A stretch of 64,000 nucleotides of DNA. Origin: Paracoccaceae bacterium. GTDB lineage: Bacteria > Pseudomonadota > Alphaproteobacteria > Rhodobacterales > Rhodobacteraceae. Within the stretch, counting starts at the first letter, position 1. Each line of letters starts with the position of its first letter. Below are positions 9,074-17,350 of the stretch, in pieces. The DNA lies in NCBI GenBank assembly GCA_028284705.1, contig JANQRE010000008.1:1-64000 (forward strand). Reading direction: 5' to 3'. Below the pieces are notes generated by a model, which saw nothing but the letters and a program-made list of their open reading frames with translations, did no database searches and had not been told where the DNA came from. The translations under genes and the position numbers were made by a program.

Positions 9074-10038
9074 GCGCGCGCACCGAATGGAACCACGTCC
9101 CGGACGTGCCGATTCAGGTCTCGCCGCTCTGGCAATGGCCACCAAAGCCGGTCGAGGCCTTCCGCTGGTATTTTGACAGCTGGTTCTTCCTGACGGTCAA
9201 CATGGCGATCTGCGGCATTTCCTTCGTCGCCTACTATCTCGGAAGCCCGAGTCTTGAGACCGCCGGCTCGCCCGGCCTCTGGATTCTCGGCATCTGGCTC
9301 CGCAACGCCCTTATCGTCACCGCTCTGGCCGGCACCCTGCATCTCTGGTTCCATAAATACGCCGTCCAAGGCAGCGCGCTGAAATACGATCCCCGTCCGT
9401 TCCCACGTCAAGGCCGCGTCTTCACACTGAACAGCCAGCTTCTCGATAACATGATCTGGACGATTGCCTCCGGCGTCACGATCTGGTCGCTGCTTGAAGC
9501 GTTGCTCTGGTGGTCCATGGCGAATGGCTACGCCGCTGTGATCACATTTCAATCCAACCCGATTTGGTTCATCGCAATCTTCTTCCTGATTCCGGTCTGG
9601 GAGAGCTTCTATTTCTACTGGATGCATCGCTTGCTCCACACCGATGTAATGTATCGATTTCATGCTCTACATCACCGCAATACTGACATTGGGCCCTGGT
9701 CTGGCCTCGCCATGCACCCGGTCGAACACGCCTTCTATTTCGGCTCTGTCCTGATCCACTTCGCCATCGCGTCCCACCCGGTACACGTGATCTTCCACCT
9801 GATGTTCTACGGGCTGCTCGCCATAACGACTCATACCGGTTTCGAAGGCCTGCTGTTCCGCAACAAAAAGCGCTTGCACTTGGGCAATTTCCACCACCAA
9901 ATCCATCATCGGTATTTCGAGTGCAACTACGGCAATCTCGACGTGCCATGGGACATTCTCTTCGGCTCCTGGCATGACGGAACGGAAGACGGAAAGGCCG
10001 CGATGAAAGAGCGGCTCAGGAACAGGAAACGCGCATGA
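9070..10038 (+). CDS. Sterol desaturase/fatty-acid hydroxylase (copy 2)
   Basis: Paralogue of the preceding gene, 322 residues, starting with GTG in a GTGA overlap with its stop, so translation is coupled. His clusters HRLLH, FHALHH and HHQIHHRYFECNYG are intact and the hydrophobic segments match copy 1, so both copies look catalytically competent. Two adjacent intact copies could form a heteromer or act on successive positions of one lipid; this is inference. Confidence 0.88.
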   Translation: MSARTEWNHVPDVPIQVSPLWQWPPKPVEAFRWYFDSWFFLTVNMAICGISFVAYYLGSPSLETAGSPGLWILGIWLRNALIVTALAGTLHLWFHKYAVQGSALKYDPRPFPRQGRVFTLNSQLLDNMIWTIASGVTIWSLLEALLWWSMANGYAAVITFQSNPIWFIAIFFLIPVWESFYFYWMHRLLHTDVMYRFHALHHRNTDIGPWSGLAMHPVEHAFYFGSVLIHFAIASHPVHVIFHLMFYGLLAITTHTGFEGLLFRNKKRLHLGNFHHQIHHRYFECNYGNLDVPWDILFGSWHDGTEDGKAAMKERLRNRKRA

Positions 10039-10137
10039 GCTTCGTGGACGATCTGACGCTCTGGACCAGCACACGCCGCTTGGGGCGGTAGGGGCCTGTT
10101 CGCCCCTGACCCTGACCCCCAATAAAAGGCATGTGAC

Positions 10138-11298
10138 ATGATTTATGGCTTGACTGACGAACAACTGATGATCGCGGACACCGTCCGTCAGTTTGTCGAA
10201 AACGAGATTTACCCTCATGAAGAACGTGTCGAACGCACCAGCGAAGTCCCCGCGGAAATTGCCCAAGAGATCAAACGCAAGACGATCGAGCTCGGTTTCT
10301 ATGCCTGCAATTTCCCCGAGGAGGTTGGCTGCGCGGGGCTAAACCACCTGGAATTCGCGCTCGTCGAGCGCGAGCTCGGTCGTGGCTCCATGGCACTTAA
10401 CCATTTCTTCGGTCGCCCGCAAAACATCCTGATGGCCTGCGAAGGCGACCAGAAAGAGCGCTATCTGATGCCCGCCGTGCGCGGCGAAAAGATGGATGCG
10501 CTTGCCATGACCGAACCGGGTGCCGGGTCAGACATTCGTAGCATGAAATGTGCGGCCGTCCGTGATGGCGGCGACTGGGTCGTGAACGGCACCAAACATT
10601 TTATCTCCGGCGCCGAGCACGCCGATTTTATCATCACCTTCATCGCCACCGGCGAGGATGACACGCCCAAGGGTCCGAAGAAACGCATTACGGCTTTCCT
10701 TGTCGACCGCGGCACGCCCGGCTTCACCATCCGCGATGGCTACAAATCCGTCAGCCATCGCGGTTACAAGAACATGATCCTCGATTTCGACGATTGTCGC
10801 CTGCCTGACGCGCAAGTCCTGGGCGAGGTCGATGGTGGGTTTGAGGTCATGAACACCTGGCTCTATGCCACACGCATCACCGTTGCCGCCATGTCGGTTG
10901 GCCGTGCACGGCGCGTGTTTGACTATGCGCTCGACTACGCCGCCCAACGCGAACAATTCGGCCAACCGATCGGAAAATTTCAAGGTATCAGTTTTCAGAT
11001 TGCCGACATGATCACCGAAATCGACGCCGCCGATCTGCTGACCCTCGCCGCTGCCGACCGCCTCGACCGGAATTTGGCGTCCAATCGGGAGATCGCTTCT
11101 GCCAAACTCTACGCCTCTGAGATGCTCGCCCGCGTCACTGATGCGGCGATCCAGATTCACGGCGGCATGGGGCTGATGGACGACTACCCGCTCGAACGGT
11201 TCTGGCGCGACGCAAGGGTGGAGCGTATCTGGGACGGCACGTCCGAGATTCAACGCCACATCATCAGTCGCGACCTCTTGCGCGCTCTGGGGGCTTAA
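10138..11298 (+). CDS. Acyl-CoA dehydrogenase
   Basis: FAD-dependent alpha,beta-dehydrogenation of an acyl-CoA, passing electrons to ETF. The 386-residue protein has the family signatures AMTEPGAGSDIRSMKCAA (flavin loop), QREQFGQPIGKFQGISFQIA and QIHGGMGLMDDYPLERFWRD. In the catalytic-base position, normally Glu in the (I)YEGT motif, it has Asp366 (RIWDGTSEIQR). With the ADP-forming acyl-CoA synthetase and CaiD-like hydratase downstream it suggests a pathway for one carboxylic acid or a carnitine-type compound, but the substrate is unknown. Ribosome site is weak (AAAAGG). Confidence 0.93.
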   Translation: MIYGLTDEQLMIADTVRQFVENEIYPHEERVERTSEVPAEIAQEIKRKTIELGFYACNFPEEVGCAGLNHLEFALVERELGRGSMALNHFFGRPQNILMACEGDQKERYLMPAVRGEKMDALAMTEPGAGSDIRSMKCAAVRDGGDWVVNGTKHFISGAEHADFIITFIATGEDDTPKGPKKRITAFLVDRGTPGFTIRDGYKSVSHRGYKNMILDFDDCRLPDAQVLGEVDGGFEVMNTWLYATRITVAAMSVGRARRVFDYALDYAAQREQFGQPIGKFQGISFQIADMITEIDAADLLTLAAADRLDRNLASNREIASAKLYASEMLARVTDAAIQIHGGMGLMDDYPLERFWRDARVERIWDGTSEIQRHIISRDLLRALGA

Positions 11299-11601
11299 GT
11301 CAGCATTAAGGTTAACGCGCCCGCCTTAGGATTCTGTGCCTCCGGCGGAAGTATTTTTGAAACATGGGAAGGGAGTAGATGAACGAGGTCCAGCGCCCTG
11401 CGTCCAAAGACAACAGGACGCCTTCCCACGTTTACGGCCATCGGCGCTTCCGCCTGTACCGCCCGTCACGGGTGGCACGTTAACCTTAACAAATCGTTGC
11501 TTCCCATGTTTCAAAAATACTTCTCTCCCTTTTGCCCGATAGGCGATTTCTTCAATCGCCGTAAGGGGAGGGTCCATCACGAAGCCAGGAAGACCTGAGC
11601 C
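11299..11601. repeat. Non-coding spacer with crossing inverted repeats
   Basis: No credible gene. A perfect 24-bp inverted repeat has arms at 11348-11371 (core AGTATTTTTGAAACATGG) and 11500-11523. A second perfect 12-bp pair has arms TTAAGGTTAACG at 11306-11317 and its complement at 11478-11489. The pairs interlock (A1-B1-A2-B2) and so cannot nest. Smaller hairpins lie at 11321-11348 (CCGCC...GGCGG), 11401-11420 (CGTCC...GGACG) and 11459-11475 (CCGCCCG-TCA-CGGGTGG). Short open frames here are by-products of the repeat. Confidence 0.8.
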
Positions 11602-13632
11602 ATGAAAGATCTCTCCCGCCTTCTCAACCCGAAATCCCTCGTCGTCATCGGTGGTGGCGCGTGGGGCGAGGCGGTGCTTCAGCAAGCACAGAAATTCGGC
11701 TTTCCGGGTAAACTCTATGCCGTGCATCCGACCAAAAAGGAGGTCGCTGGGGTCGAGGCCTATGCCGGTGCGCATCTGCTTCCGGAGCCACCCGATGCGG
11801 CCTTCATCGGCATCAATCGAGAGGCGACAGTCGGCGCGGCGGAGCGGCTGCGCAAAAAGCAAGCGGGCGGCGCAATTTGTTTCGCATCCGGCTTCGCTGA
11901 AGCCACCGCCGAGGATGCAACCGGCGCCGGCGCGCAGGAACGGTTGCTTCGCGCCGCGGGCGACATGCCGATCCTCGGCCCCAATTGTTACGGGTTCATC
12001 AACGCGCTCGACAAGGTTGCAATCTGGCCCGATCAGCACGGGTTAGAGCCTGTTTCGAGCGGTGTCGCGATCCTCACCCAAAGCTCCAACATTTCGATCA
12101 ACCTCACCATGCAACAGCGCGGCCTGCCGATCGCAATGATGGTTACCTGCGGAAACCAGGCGCAGACCAGCCAGGCCGAGATCGCGTCTCACCTTCTCGA
12201 TGATCCCCGCATCACCGCCATCGGTGTACATATAGAAGGGTTTGGCCCGCTGCCGGAATGGGAGGCTCTGGCCGCCAAAGCGCGCCAGAAGAACATCCCC
12301 CTTGCGGCGCTCAAGGTCGGGCGATCTGCCCAGGCGCGGGCGGCCACAGTCTCGCACACAGCCTCCATGGCGGGTGGTGATGCCGGCGCCAACGCGTTTC
12401 TCAAACGTCTCGGCATTGCCCGCACCGACGACCTGCCCAGCTTTCTGGAGACCCTGAAACTCTTCCACGTGACCGGCAGGCTGCCGTCAAACCGCGTGGC
12501 CTCGATCAGTTGTTCCGGTGGCGAGGCGTCCCTTGTTGCCGATATGGCCCAGGATCACGCCCTGACCTTTCCACCGCTGAATGACCGGCAGAAAAGAGAT
12601 CTGCGCGCGGCGCTTGGCCCCAAGGTCGCGCTGGCCAATCCGCTCGACTATCATACCTACATATGGCGCGATACTGCCGCCATGACACGCGCTTGGTCAG
12701 CGATGGCAGATGAGGACATCGCGCTTACGCTTCTGATCGTTGATTTCCCGCGCGATGACACCTGTGACCCCACCGACTGGCAATGCGCCATCGACGCCGC
12801 AACCGCGATGCGCGCGGCGACCGAAGCACCCGTTGCCATGGTCGCGACCCTACCGGAATTGATGCCGGAAGCGGTCGCAAAAACTCTCATGGCGGCGGGT
12901 GTCGTGCCATTTTCAGGCCTTGCCGAGGCGCTGACCGCTGTAGAGCTTGCCAGCACCCCCTTTCCCAAACCACGCGCTCCGGTTCATTTGCCTGAACCCA
13001 TCGGCGACACCATCGTGCTCAGCGAGAAAGACGCCAAAGCGCGGCTCGCGGCGCATGGGTTGCACGTGCCCGCCTCGGTTAAGGTGGAGGCTGCAACCCA
13101 GGTCGCAAAGGCCAGTTCGGCGCTGGACTTCCCCGTCGCCGTCAAGGCCGAAGGCATGGCGCATAAGTCCGACCAGGGCGGTGTCGCGCTCCACATTGAG
13201 AGCCCGCAGGATGCACAGGATGCCGCCCTCGATATGGAAGGCGGCGCCGGGTTTCTGATCGAAGAAATGGCTCCGCCGGGTGTTGAACTGCTGATCGGCG
13301 CGCATCTCGATCCGGCCCATGGCTATGTCTTGACCCTCGCGGCGGGTGGCATCTGGACCGAGATGCTCGCTGACAAGACACATCTCCTTCTTCCGGTTAC
13401 CCAAGCGGACGTCGAAAAGGCTCTAATCCGCCTCAAAATTGACAAAGCGCTGCGCGGTTACCGTGCCCAGCCTGCCGTCGATCGCGTCGCAATCTGGATA
13501 TCCGTGGCCGCAGTGCAGGCGGTGATCCTCGGCAATCCGGACAAGAAAATTCAAGAGATCGAAGTAAATCCGCTCATCTGTACCCCCAACGGCGCCATCG
13601 CCGTCGACGCTCTGATCCGGGAGGAAAAATGA
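11602..13632 (+). CDS. ADP-forming acyl-CoA synthetase (acetate-CoA ligase family)
   Basis: A 676-residue fusion of the two subunits of nucleoside-diphosphate-forming acyl-CoA synthetases: CoA-binding Rossmann domain (1-130), succinyl-CoA-ligase-like flavodoxin domains (about 150-430) with VSHTASMAGGDAG holding the probable phosphohistidine, and a C-terminal ATP-grasp domain (about 470-676; FPVAVKAEGMAHKSDQGGV, QEIEVNPLICTPNG). It activates a carboxylate to its CoA thioester with ATP. The hydratase gene starts inside its stop codon (ATGA), so both act in one pathway with the upstream dehydrogenase. Confidence 0.92.
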   Translation: MKDLSRLLNPKSLVVIGGGAWGEAVLQQAQKFGFPGKLYAVHPTKKEVAGVEAYAGAHLLPEPPDAAFIGINREATVGAAERLRKKQAGGAICFASGFAEATAEDATGAGAQERLLRAAGDMPILGPNCYGFINALDKVAIWPDQHGLEPVSSGVAILTQSSNISINLTMQQRGLPIAMMVTCGNQAQTSQAEIASHLLDDPRITAIGVHIEGFGPLPEWEALAAKARQKNIPLAALKVGRSAQARAATVSHTASMAGGDAGANAFLKRLGIARTDDLPSFLETLKLFHVTGRLPSNRVASISCSGGEASLVADMAQDHALTFPPLNDRQKRDLRAALGPKVALANPLDYHTYIWRDTAAMTRAWSAMADEDIALTLLIVDFPRDDTCDPTDWQCAIDAATAMRAATEAPVAMVATLPELMPEAVAKTLMAAGVVPFSGLAEALTAVELASTPFPKPRAPVHLPEPIGDTIVLSEKDAKARLAAHGLHVPASVKVEAATQVAKASSALDFPVAVKAEGMAHKSDQGGVALHIESPQDAQDAALDMEGGAGFLIEEMAPPGVELLIGAHLDPAHGYVLTLAAGGIWTEMLADKTHLLLPVTQADVEKALIRLKIDKALRGYRAQPAVDRVAIWISVAAVQAVILGNPDKKIQEIEVNPLICTPNGAIAVDALIREEK

Positions 13633-14411
13633 CCGATCCCGTCAAAACCCGCCGCGAAGGCGCGATCCTTGAGGTGACCCTGGACCGCCCCAAAGCCAAC
13701 GCCATCGATCTCGCCACTTCGCGCATTATGGGCGATGTCTTCGCCGATTTTCGCGATGACCCGGACCTGCGCGTCGCCATCATCACCGGCGCGGGCGACA
13801 AGTTCTTCTGCCCGGGCTGGGACCTCAAAGCTGCGGCCGATGGCGATGAGGTTGACGGCGACTACGGCAAGGGCGGTTTCGGCGGGCTGCAGGAACTCCC
13901 GGGTCTCAACAAACCCGTCATCGCCGCCGTGAACGGCATCTGTTGTGGCGGCGGCCTCGAATGGGCGCTTTCGGCGGATATCATCCTCGCAGCCGACCAC
14001 GCCACATTCGCATTACCCGAAATCCGCTCTGGCACCGTCGCCGATGCCGCCTCGGTCAAATTGCCGAAACGCATCCCCTACCACATCGCCATGGAGCTGC
14101 TCTTTACGGGTCGCTGGTTCGATGTGCACGAAGCCAAGTCCTGGGGCATCGTTAACCACATCCACCCCGCCGATAAACTGATGGATGAGGCGTGGGAAAT
14201 GGCGCGTCTCCTCGCCTCCGGCCCGCCGCTCGTCTACGCCGCGATTAAGGAGATCGTGCGCGAGGCCGAGGATGAAAAGTTCCAGGAGACGATGGACCAG
14301 ATCACCTCCTCGAGCTTCCCAACAGTCAAGACGCTCTATACCAGCGAAGATCAACTTGAAGGCGCGCGCGCCTTCGCGGAAAAACGTGATCCGATCTGGA
14401 AAGGGAAGTAG
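13629..14411 (+). CDS. Enoyl-CoA hydratase/CaiD-like dehydratase
   Basis: A 260-residue crotonase-fold enzyme. The oxyanion-hole region is NGICCGGGLEWALSADIILA, and LPEIRSGTVADAASV follows, the region that holds the catalytic Glu in crotonases. It resembles carnitinyl-CoA dehydratases, but substrate cannot be fixed by sequence. It is translationally coupled to the ADP-forming synthetase. Together with the acyl-CoA dehydrogenase this gives activation, dehydrogenation and hydration steps. Convergent with the methyltransferase gene, 3 bases apart. Confidence 0.9.
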   Translation: MTDPVKTRREGAILEVTLDRPKANAIDLATSRIMGDVFADFRDDPDLRVAIITGAGDKFFCPGWDLKAAADGDEVDGDYGKGGFGGLQELPGLNKPVIAAVNGICCGGGLEWALSADIILAADHATFALPEIRSGTVADAASVKLPKRIPYHIAMELLFTGRWFDVHEAKSWGIVNHIHPADKLMDEAWEMARLLASGPPLVYAAIKEIVREAEDEKFQETMDQITSSSFPTVKTLYTSEDQLEGARAFAEKRDPIWKGK

Positions 14412-14414
14412 GCG

Positions 14415-15041
14415 CTAGACTTTCACGAACTGCGCCAGATGCACCTCATCGAGCGCATGTTCACCTTCCGCACCATCGCCATAAGCGCGCACTTTGGGCT
14501 TGATTAGACCCTTTATTTCCCCTCTGAGGCTCTCAAGCTTCGCCGCAAATCCGGCGCTCTCAAAATGGCGCTCATGGATGGTCAGAACAAACAGCGCGCC
14601 ATGTTTGGCGATCCGCAAAAGCTCGTCCAGACCGTCCGGTCCAACATGGCCATTGGTGAATGTGCCCGCGCTGACTACGCCGTCAAAACTCTCATCTTCC
14701 AGATCAAGGCGTTTGGTGATGTCACCCTCGGTCAGTGTTTCGTAGACGTTCTTCCCACGCGCCACCGCCAGCATCTCAGGTGAGAAGTCGAGCGCATGGA
14801 CAGGCGTCATCCCAAGTCCCACGAGCATCTCGCCAACGATGCCAGTCCCGGCCCCAACATCCAGCACGTTTCCGCAGCCGCCGGCCTTCGCATAGGCTTC
14901 CGCCACTAGGCGCGGCGACTGGTAGTCCATCTTCTCGGCAAAGGTGACGTCATAGCTGTCAGCCCAATCCGCATAGAGGCCCTTTGTCTCCTCCGGGCTC
15001 TTCACATCATAGGCACCATCAAGGGTCAGCTTGTCCGCCAT
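14415..15041 (-). CDS. Class I SAM-dependent methyltransferase
   Basis: A 208-residue Rossmann-fold methyltransferase with SAM motif I (NVLDVGAGTGIVGEML, about residues 58-74), the acidic motif II around HALDFSPEML and motif IV in ESFDGVVSAGTF. The substrate is unknown. Homologues are often annotated only as class I methyltransferases. It is 28 bp downstream of serB on the same strand and may be co-transcribed with it. Confidence 0.88.
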   Translation of the reverse strand: MADKLTLDGAYDVKSPEETKGLYADWADSYDVTFAEKMDYQSPRLVAEAYAKAGGCGNVLDVGAGTGIVGEMLVGLGMTPVHALDFSPEMLAVARGKNVYETLTEGDITKRLDLEDESFDGVVSAGTFTNGHVGPDGLDELLRIAKHGALFVLTIHERHFESAGFAAKLESLRGEIKGLIKPKVRAYGDGAEGEHALDEVHLAQFVKV

Positions 15042-15068
15042 TTGACCAGCGAACCGCGATTCGGGGTG

Positions 15069-15950
15069 TTAATCAACCTTAACGAAGTCGTCCGCGCTGT
15101 AGCCCTGCACAAACAGAAGCGCCGTCAGATCGCCATGGTTCACCCGCACATCGACCTGTTCCTGCACCGTTGGCTTGGCGTGTAATGCGACACCGATCCC
15201 GGCCCGGGTCAGCATGCCCAGATCGTTCGCGCCATCGCCAACGGCGATCACATCCGCCTCGGAAATCCCCAGAGTTTGGGTAATTTCCGCCAAGGCCTGT
15301 ACCTTCGCCTCGCGCCCGACAATGGGATCTCCGACCTCTCCGGTAATCGTGTCATTTGTGATCACAAGCGTATTGGAGCGATGTTCATCGAACCCCAGCC
15401 GCTCCGCAATCCGCGAGGTGAAAACGGTAAACCCGCCAGACACAAGCGCGGCGTAGCCTCCATTGGCTTTCATCGTCGCAAGCAGCTCCTGGCCGCCGGG
15501 CATCAGCGTAATCCGTCTCTTCAAAACAGACTCTATTACAGCGGAGTTCAGCCCTTTCAGCAGCCCCACCCGCTCCCGCAGCGCCGCTTCGAAGTCCAAC
15601 TCCCCATTCATCGCGCGCGCCGTGATCTCGGCCACGCGCGCGCCGACGCCTGCCTCACCCGCCAGCTCATCGATGCATTCCTGCTGGATCATGGTCGAAT
15701 CCATATCTGCCAGCAGCATCTTCTTTCTCCGGCCCGCACTCGGCAGCACCACGAGGTCGATCTCCATGTCCGAGATATCGGCGCGCACCTGATCGACATT
15801 CGACGGTGTCTCGCCCACTTCGAACTCCGCCGCGACGCCCTGCATCAACCAGCGCGGCTCTGATCCACCCCATGCGTTACGCAGGGACATGACAAGCGCC
15901 TCTTCCAATACCGGCGTCGCAGGCGCGGTCATCAAGATCACAGTGAACAT
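15069..15950 (-). CDS. serB: Phosphoserine phosphatase
   Basis: Last step of serine synthesis, removing phosphate from L-phosphoserine. The 293-residue HAD-family enzyme has the catalytic LLADMDSTMIQQECIDE motif (nucleophile Asp in DxDST), LVSGGFTVF, and VGDGANDLGMLTRAGIGVA. An N-terminal domain of about 70 residues precedes it, as in other alphaproteobacterial SerB. It is divergent from serC-serA, so the whole pathway radiates from the 155-bp spacer at 15951-16105. Confidence 0.96.
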   Translation of the reverse strand: MFTVILMTAPATPVLEEALVMSLRNAWGGSEPRWLMQGVAAEFEVGETPSNVDQVRADISDMEIDLVVLPSAGRRKKMLLADMDSTMIQQECIDELAGEAGVGARVAEITARAMNGELDFEAALRERVGLLKGLNSAVIESVLKRRITLMPGGQELLATMKANGGYAALVSGGFTVFTSRIAERLGFDEHRSNTLVITNDTITGEVGDPIVGREAKVQALAEITQTLGISEADVIAVGDGANDLGMLTRAGIGVALHAKPTVQEQVDVRVNHGDLTALLFVQGYSADDFVKVD

Positions 15951-16039
15951 TCAGGTTTCCGATCGTGAACCGCCATGTCGCAAAAAGCATGGCAAGCGGC
16001 GCTATAGCGACGTTTTTGCTGTTGTGAAACCGAAACTCG

Positions 16040-16105
16040 ATCCGTAAGACCGCAGGTGGGACACCTCTCCCCAACGAGAGGCGCATATCTGTAAGGGTAC
16101 CACCG
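16040..16105 (+). promoter_or_regulatory. serC leader RNA (putative)
   Basis: Two short hairpins precede serC: AGGTG-GGA-CACCT (16054-16066) and CCTCTC-CCCAAC-GAGAGG (16064-16081). They share bases 16064-16066 and so compete. A 4-bp ACCA-CCGA-TGGT stem can cover the start codon (16100-16111). Position and layout fit the alphaproteobacterial serC leader described in front of serC-serA operons, in which the final stem overlaps the ribosome site. The ligand of that motif is unknown. I could not run a covariance model. Confidence 0.6.
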
Positions 16106-17260
16106 ATGGTCAATCAAACACCGGCGACGCGGCCGGCGAATCCGCGTTTTTCATCCGGCCCCTGTGCCAAACCCCCCACATTCACGCTCGATAAGCTCGC
16201 AGACGCCCCGCTTGGTCGTTCGCACCGGGCTACAATTGGCAAATCCAAGCTGAAAGAGGCGATCGAGACCACGCGGCAGGTCTTGGGCATCCCCGCCGAT
16301 TACAAAATCGGCATCGTGCCCGCCTCCGACACCGGCGCGTTCGAGATGGCCATGTGGAACCTGCTCGGCGAACGTCCGGTCGAGATGCTCGCCTGGGAGA
16401 GCTTCGGCTCCGGTTGGGTCACTGATGCGGTGAAACAGCTCAAGCTCGATGCGAAGGTCACCACAGCGGACTACGGTCAGATCGTGGACTTCGCTCAGGT
16501 GGATTTCGACCACGATGTATGTTTCACCTGGAACGGCACAACCTCCGGGGTTCGCGTGCCATCGAAAGACTCTATTCCGGCGGAAAGAGATGGTTTGACA
16601 CTCTGCGATGCGACCTCCGCCGCCTTCGCGATGGACCTGCCATGGGACCGCCTCGACGCCACAACCTTCTCTTGGCAGAAGGTGTTGGGCGGAGAGGCTG
16701 CGCATGGCATTCTCATCCTGTCGCCACGCGCGGTCGAGCGTCTCGAAAGCTACACACCGCCCTGGCCTCTGCCGAAGATTTTCCGCCTCACCAAAGGGGG
16801 TAAGCTGATCGACGGCATCTTCACAGGGGCGACGATCAACACGCCGTCGATGCTTTGCGTGGAGGACTACCTGCAGTCGCTGGAATGGGCGAAATCGGCG
16901 GGTGGCCTCACAGGTCTGATCGCCCGTGCCGATGCCAACACCGCCGCCGTAACGAAATTTGTCGAAGCGCATGATTGGATCGATTTCCTCGCCGAGAATC
17001 CAGCGACCCGCTCAAACACCTCCGTCTGTCTGAAATTCACCGATGCCCGCATCGCGGATGGTGCCAGCTTCGCCAAAGCTGTCGCCAGGCGGTTGGAGGA
17101 CGAGGGCGTCGCTTTCGATATCGGTGCCTATCGCGATGCCCCTCCGGGTCTGCGCATCTGGTGCGGCGCGACGGTCGAGACTTCCGATGTCGAGGCATTA
17201 ATGCCGTGGATCGCCCATGCGTTTGAAGCCGAGCTCGCGGCGCAGACAGAGGCAGCATAG
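16106..17260 (+). CDS. serC: Phosphoserine aminotransferase
   Basis: PLP enzyme making O-phosphoserine from 3-phosphohydroxypyruvate and glutamate (and acting in B6 synthesis). The 384-residue protein has the substrate-binding start [11 protein letters not shown] and [30 protein letters not shown] and the PLP lysine Lys192 in [14 protein letters not shown], which place it in the methanosarcinal/alphaproteobacterial SerC subgroup. It is followed after 90 bp by serA. Expression is probably controlled by the leader just upstream. Confidence 0.96.
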   Translation: MVNQTPATRPANPRFSSGPCAKPPTFTLDKLADAPLGRSHRATIGKSKLKEAIETTRQVLGIPADYKIGIVPASDTGAFEMAMWNLLGERPVEMLAWESFGSGWVTDAVKQLKLDAKVTTADYGQIVDFAQVDFDHDVCFTWNGTTSGVRVPSKDSIPAERDGLTLCDATSAAFAMDLPWDRLDATTFSWQKVLGGEAAHGILILSPRAVERLESYTPPWPLPKIFRLTKGGKLIDGIFTGATINTPSMLCVEDYLQSLEWAKSAGGLTGLIARADANTAAVTKFVEAHDWIDFLAENPATRSNTSVCLKFTDARIADGASFAKAVARRLEDEGVAFDIGAYRDAPPGLRIWCGATVETSDVEALMPWIAHAFEAELAAQTEAA

Positions 17261-17266
17261 TACCTG

Positions 17267-17310
17267 CGTCGGGCCGCGTGTCGGTACGGATACCATACGG
17301 ATACCCGACG
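17267..17310 (+). other. Stem-loop in the serC-serA spacer
   Basis: A 7-bp stem (CGTCGGG / CCCGACG) encloses 30 bases holding two direct copies of TACGGATACC (17285-17294 and 17296-17305) one base apart. It sits between serC and serA and may stabilise or partially terminate the dicistronic message. There is no T-run, so full termination is unlikely. Confidence 0.45.
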
Positions 17311-17350
17311 GAAACCATACACCGATTTTCGCCATAAAGGAGCACCCCAA

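Noticed and set aside
11336-11542. 68-codon frame within the inverted-repeat spacer
   Set aside because: Its two ends are the two arms of the inverted repeat; no ribosome site and no protein features.
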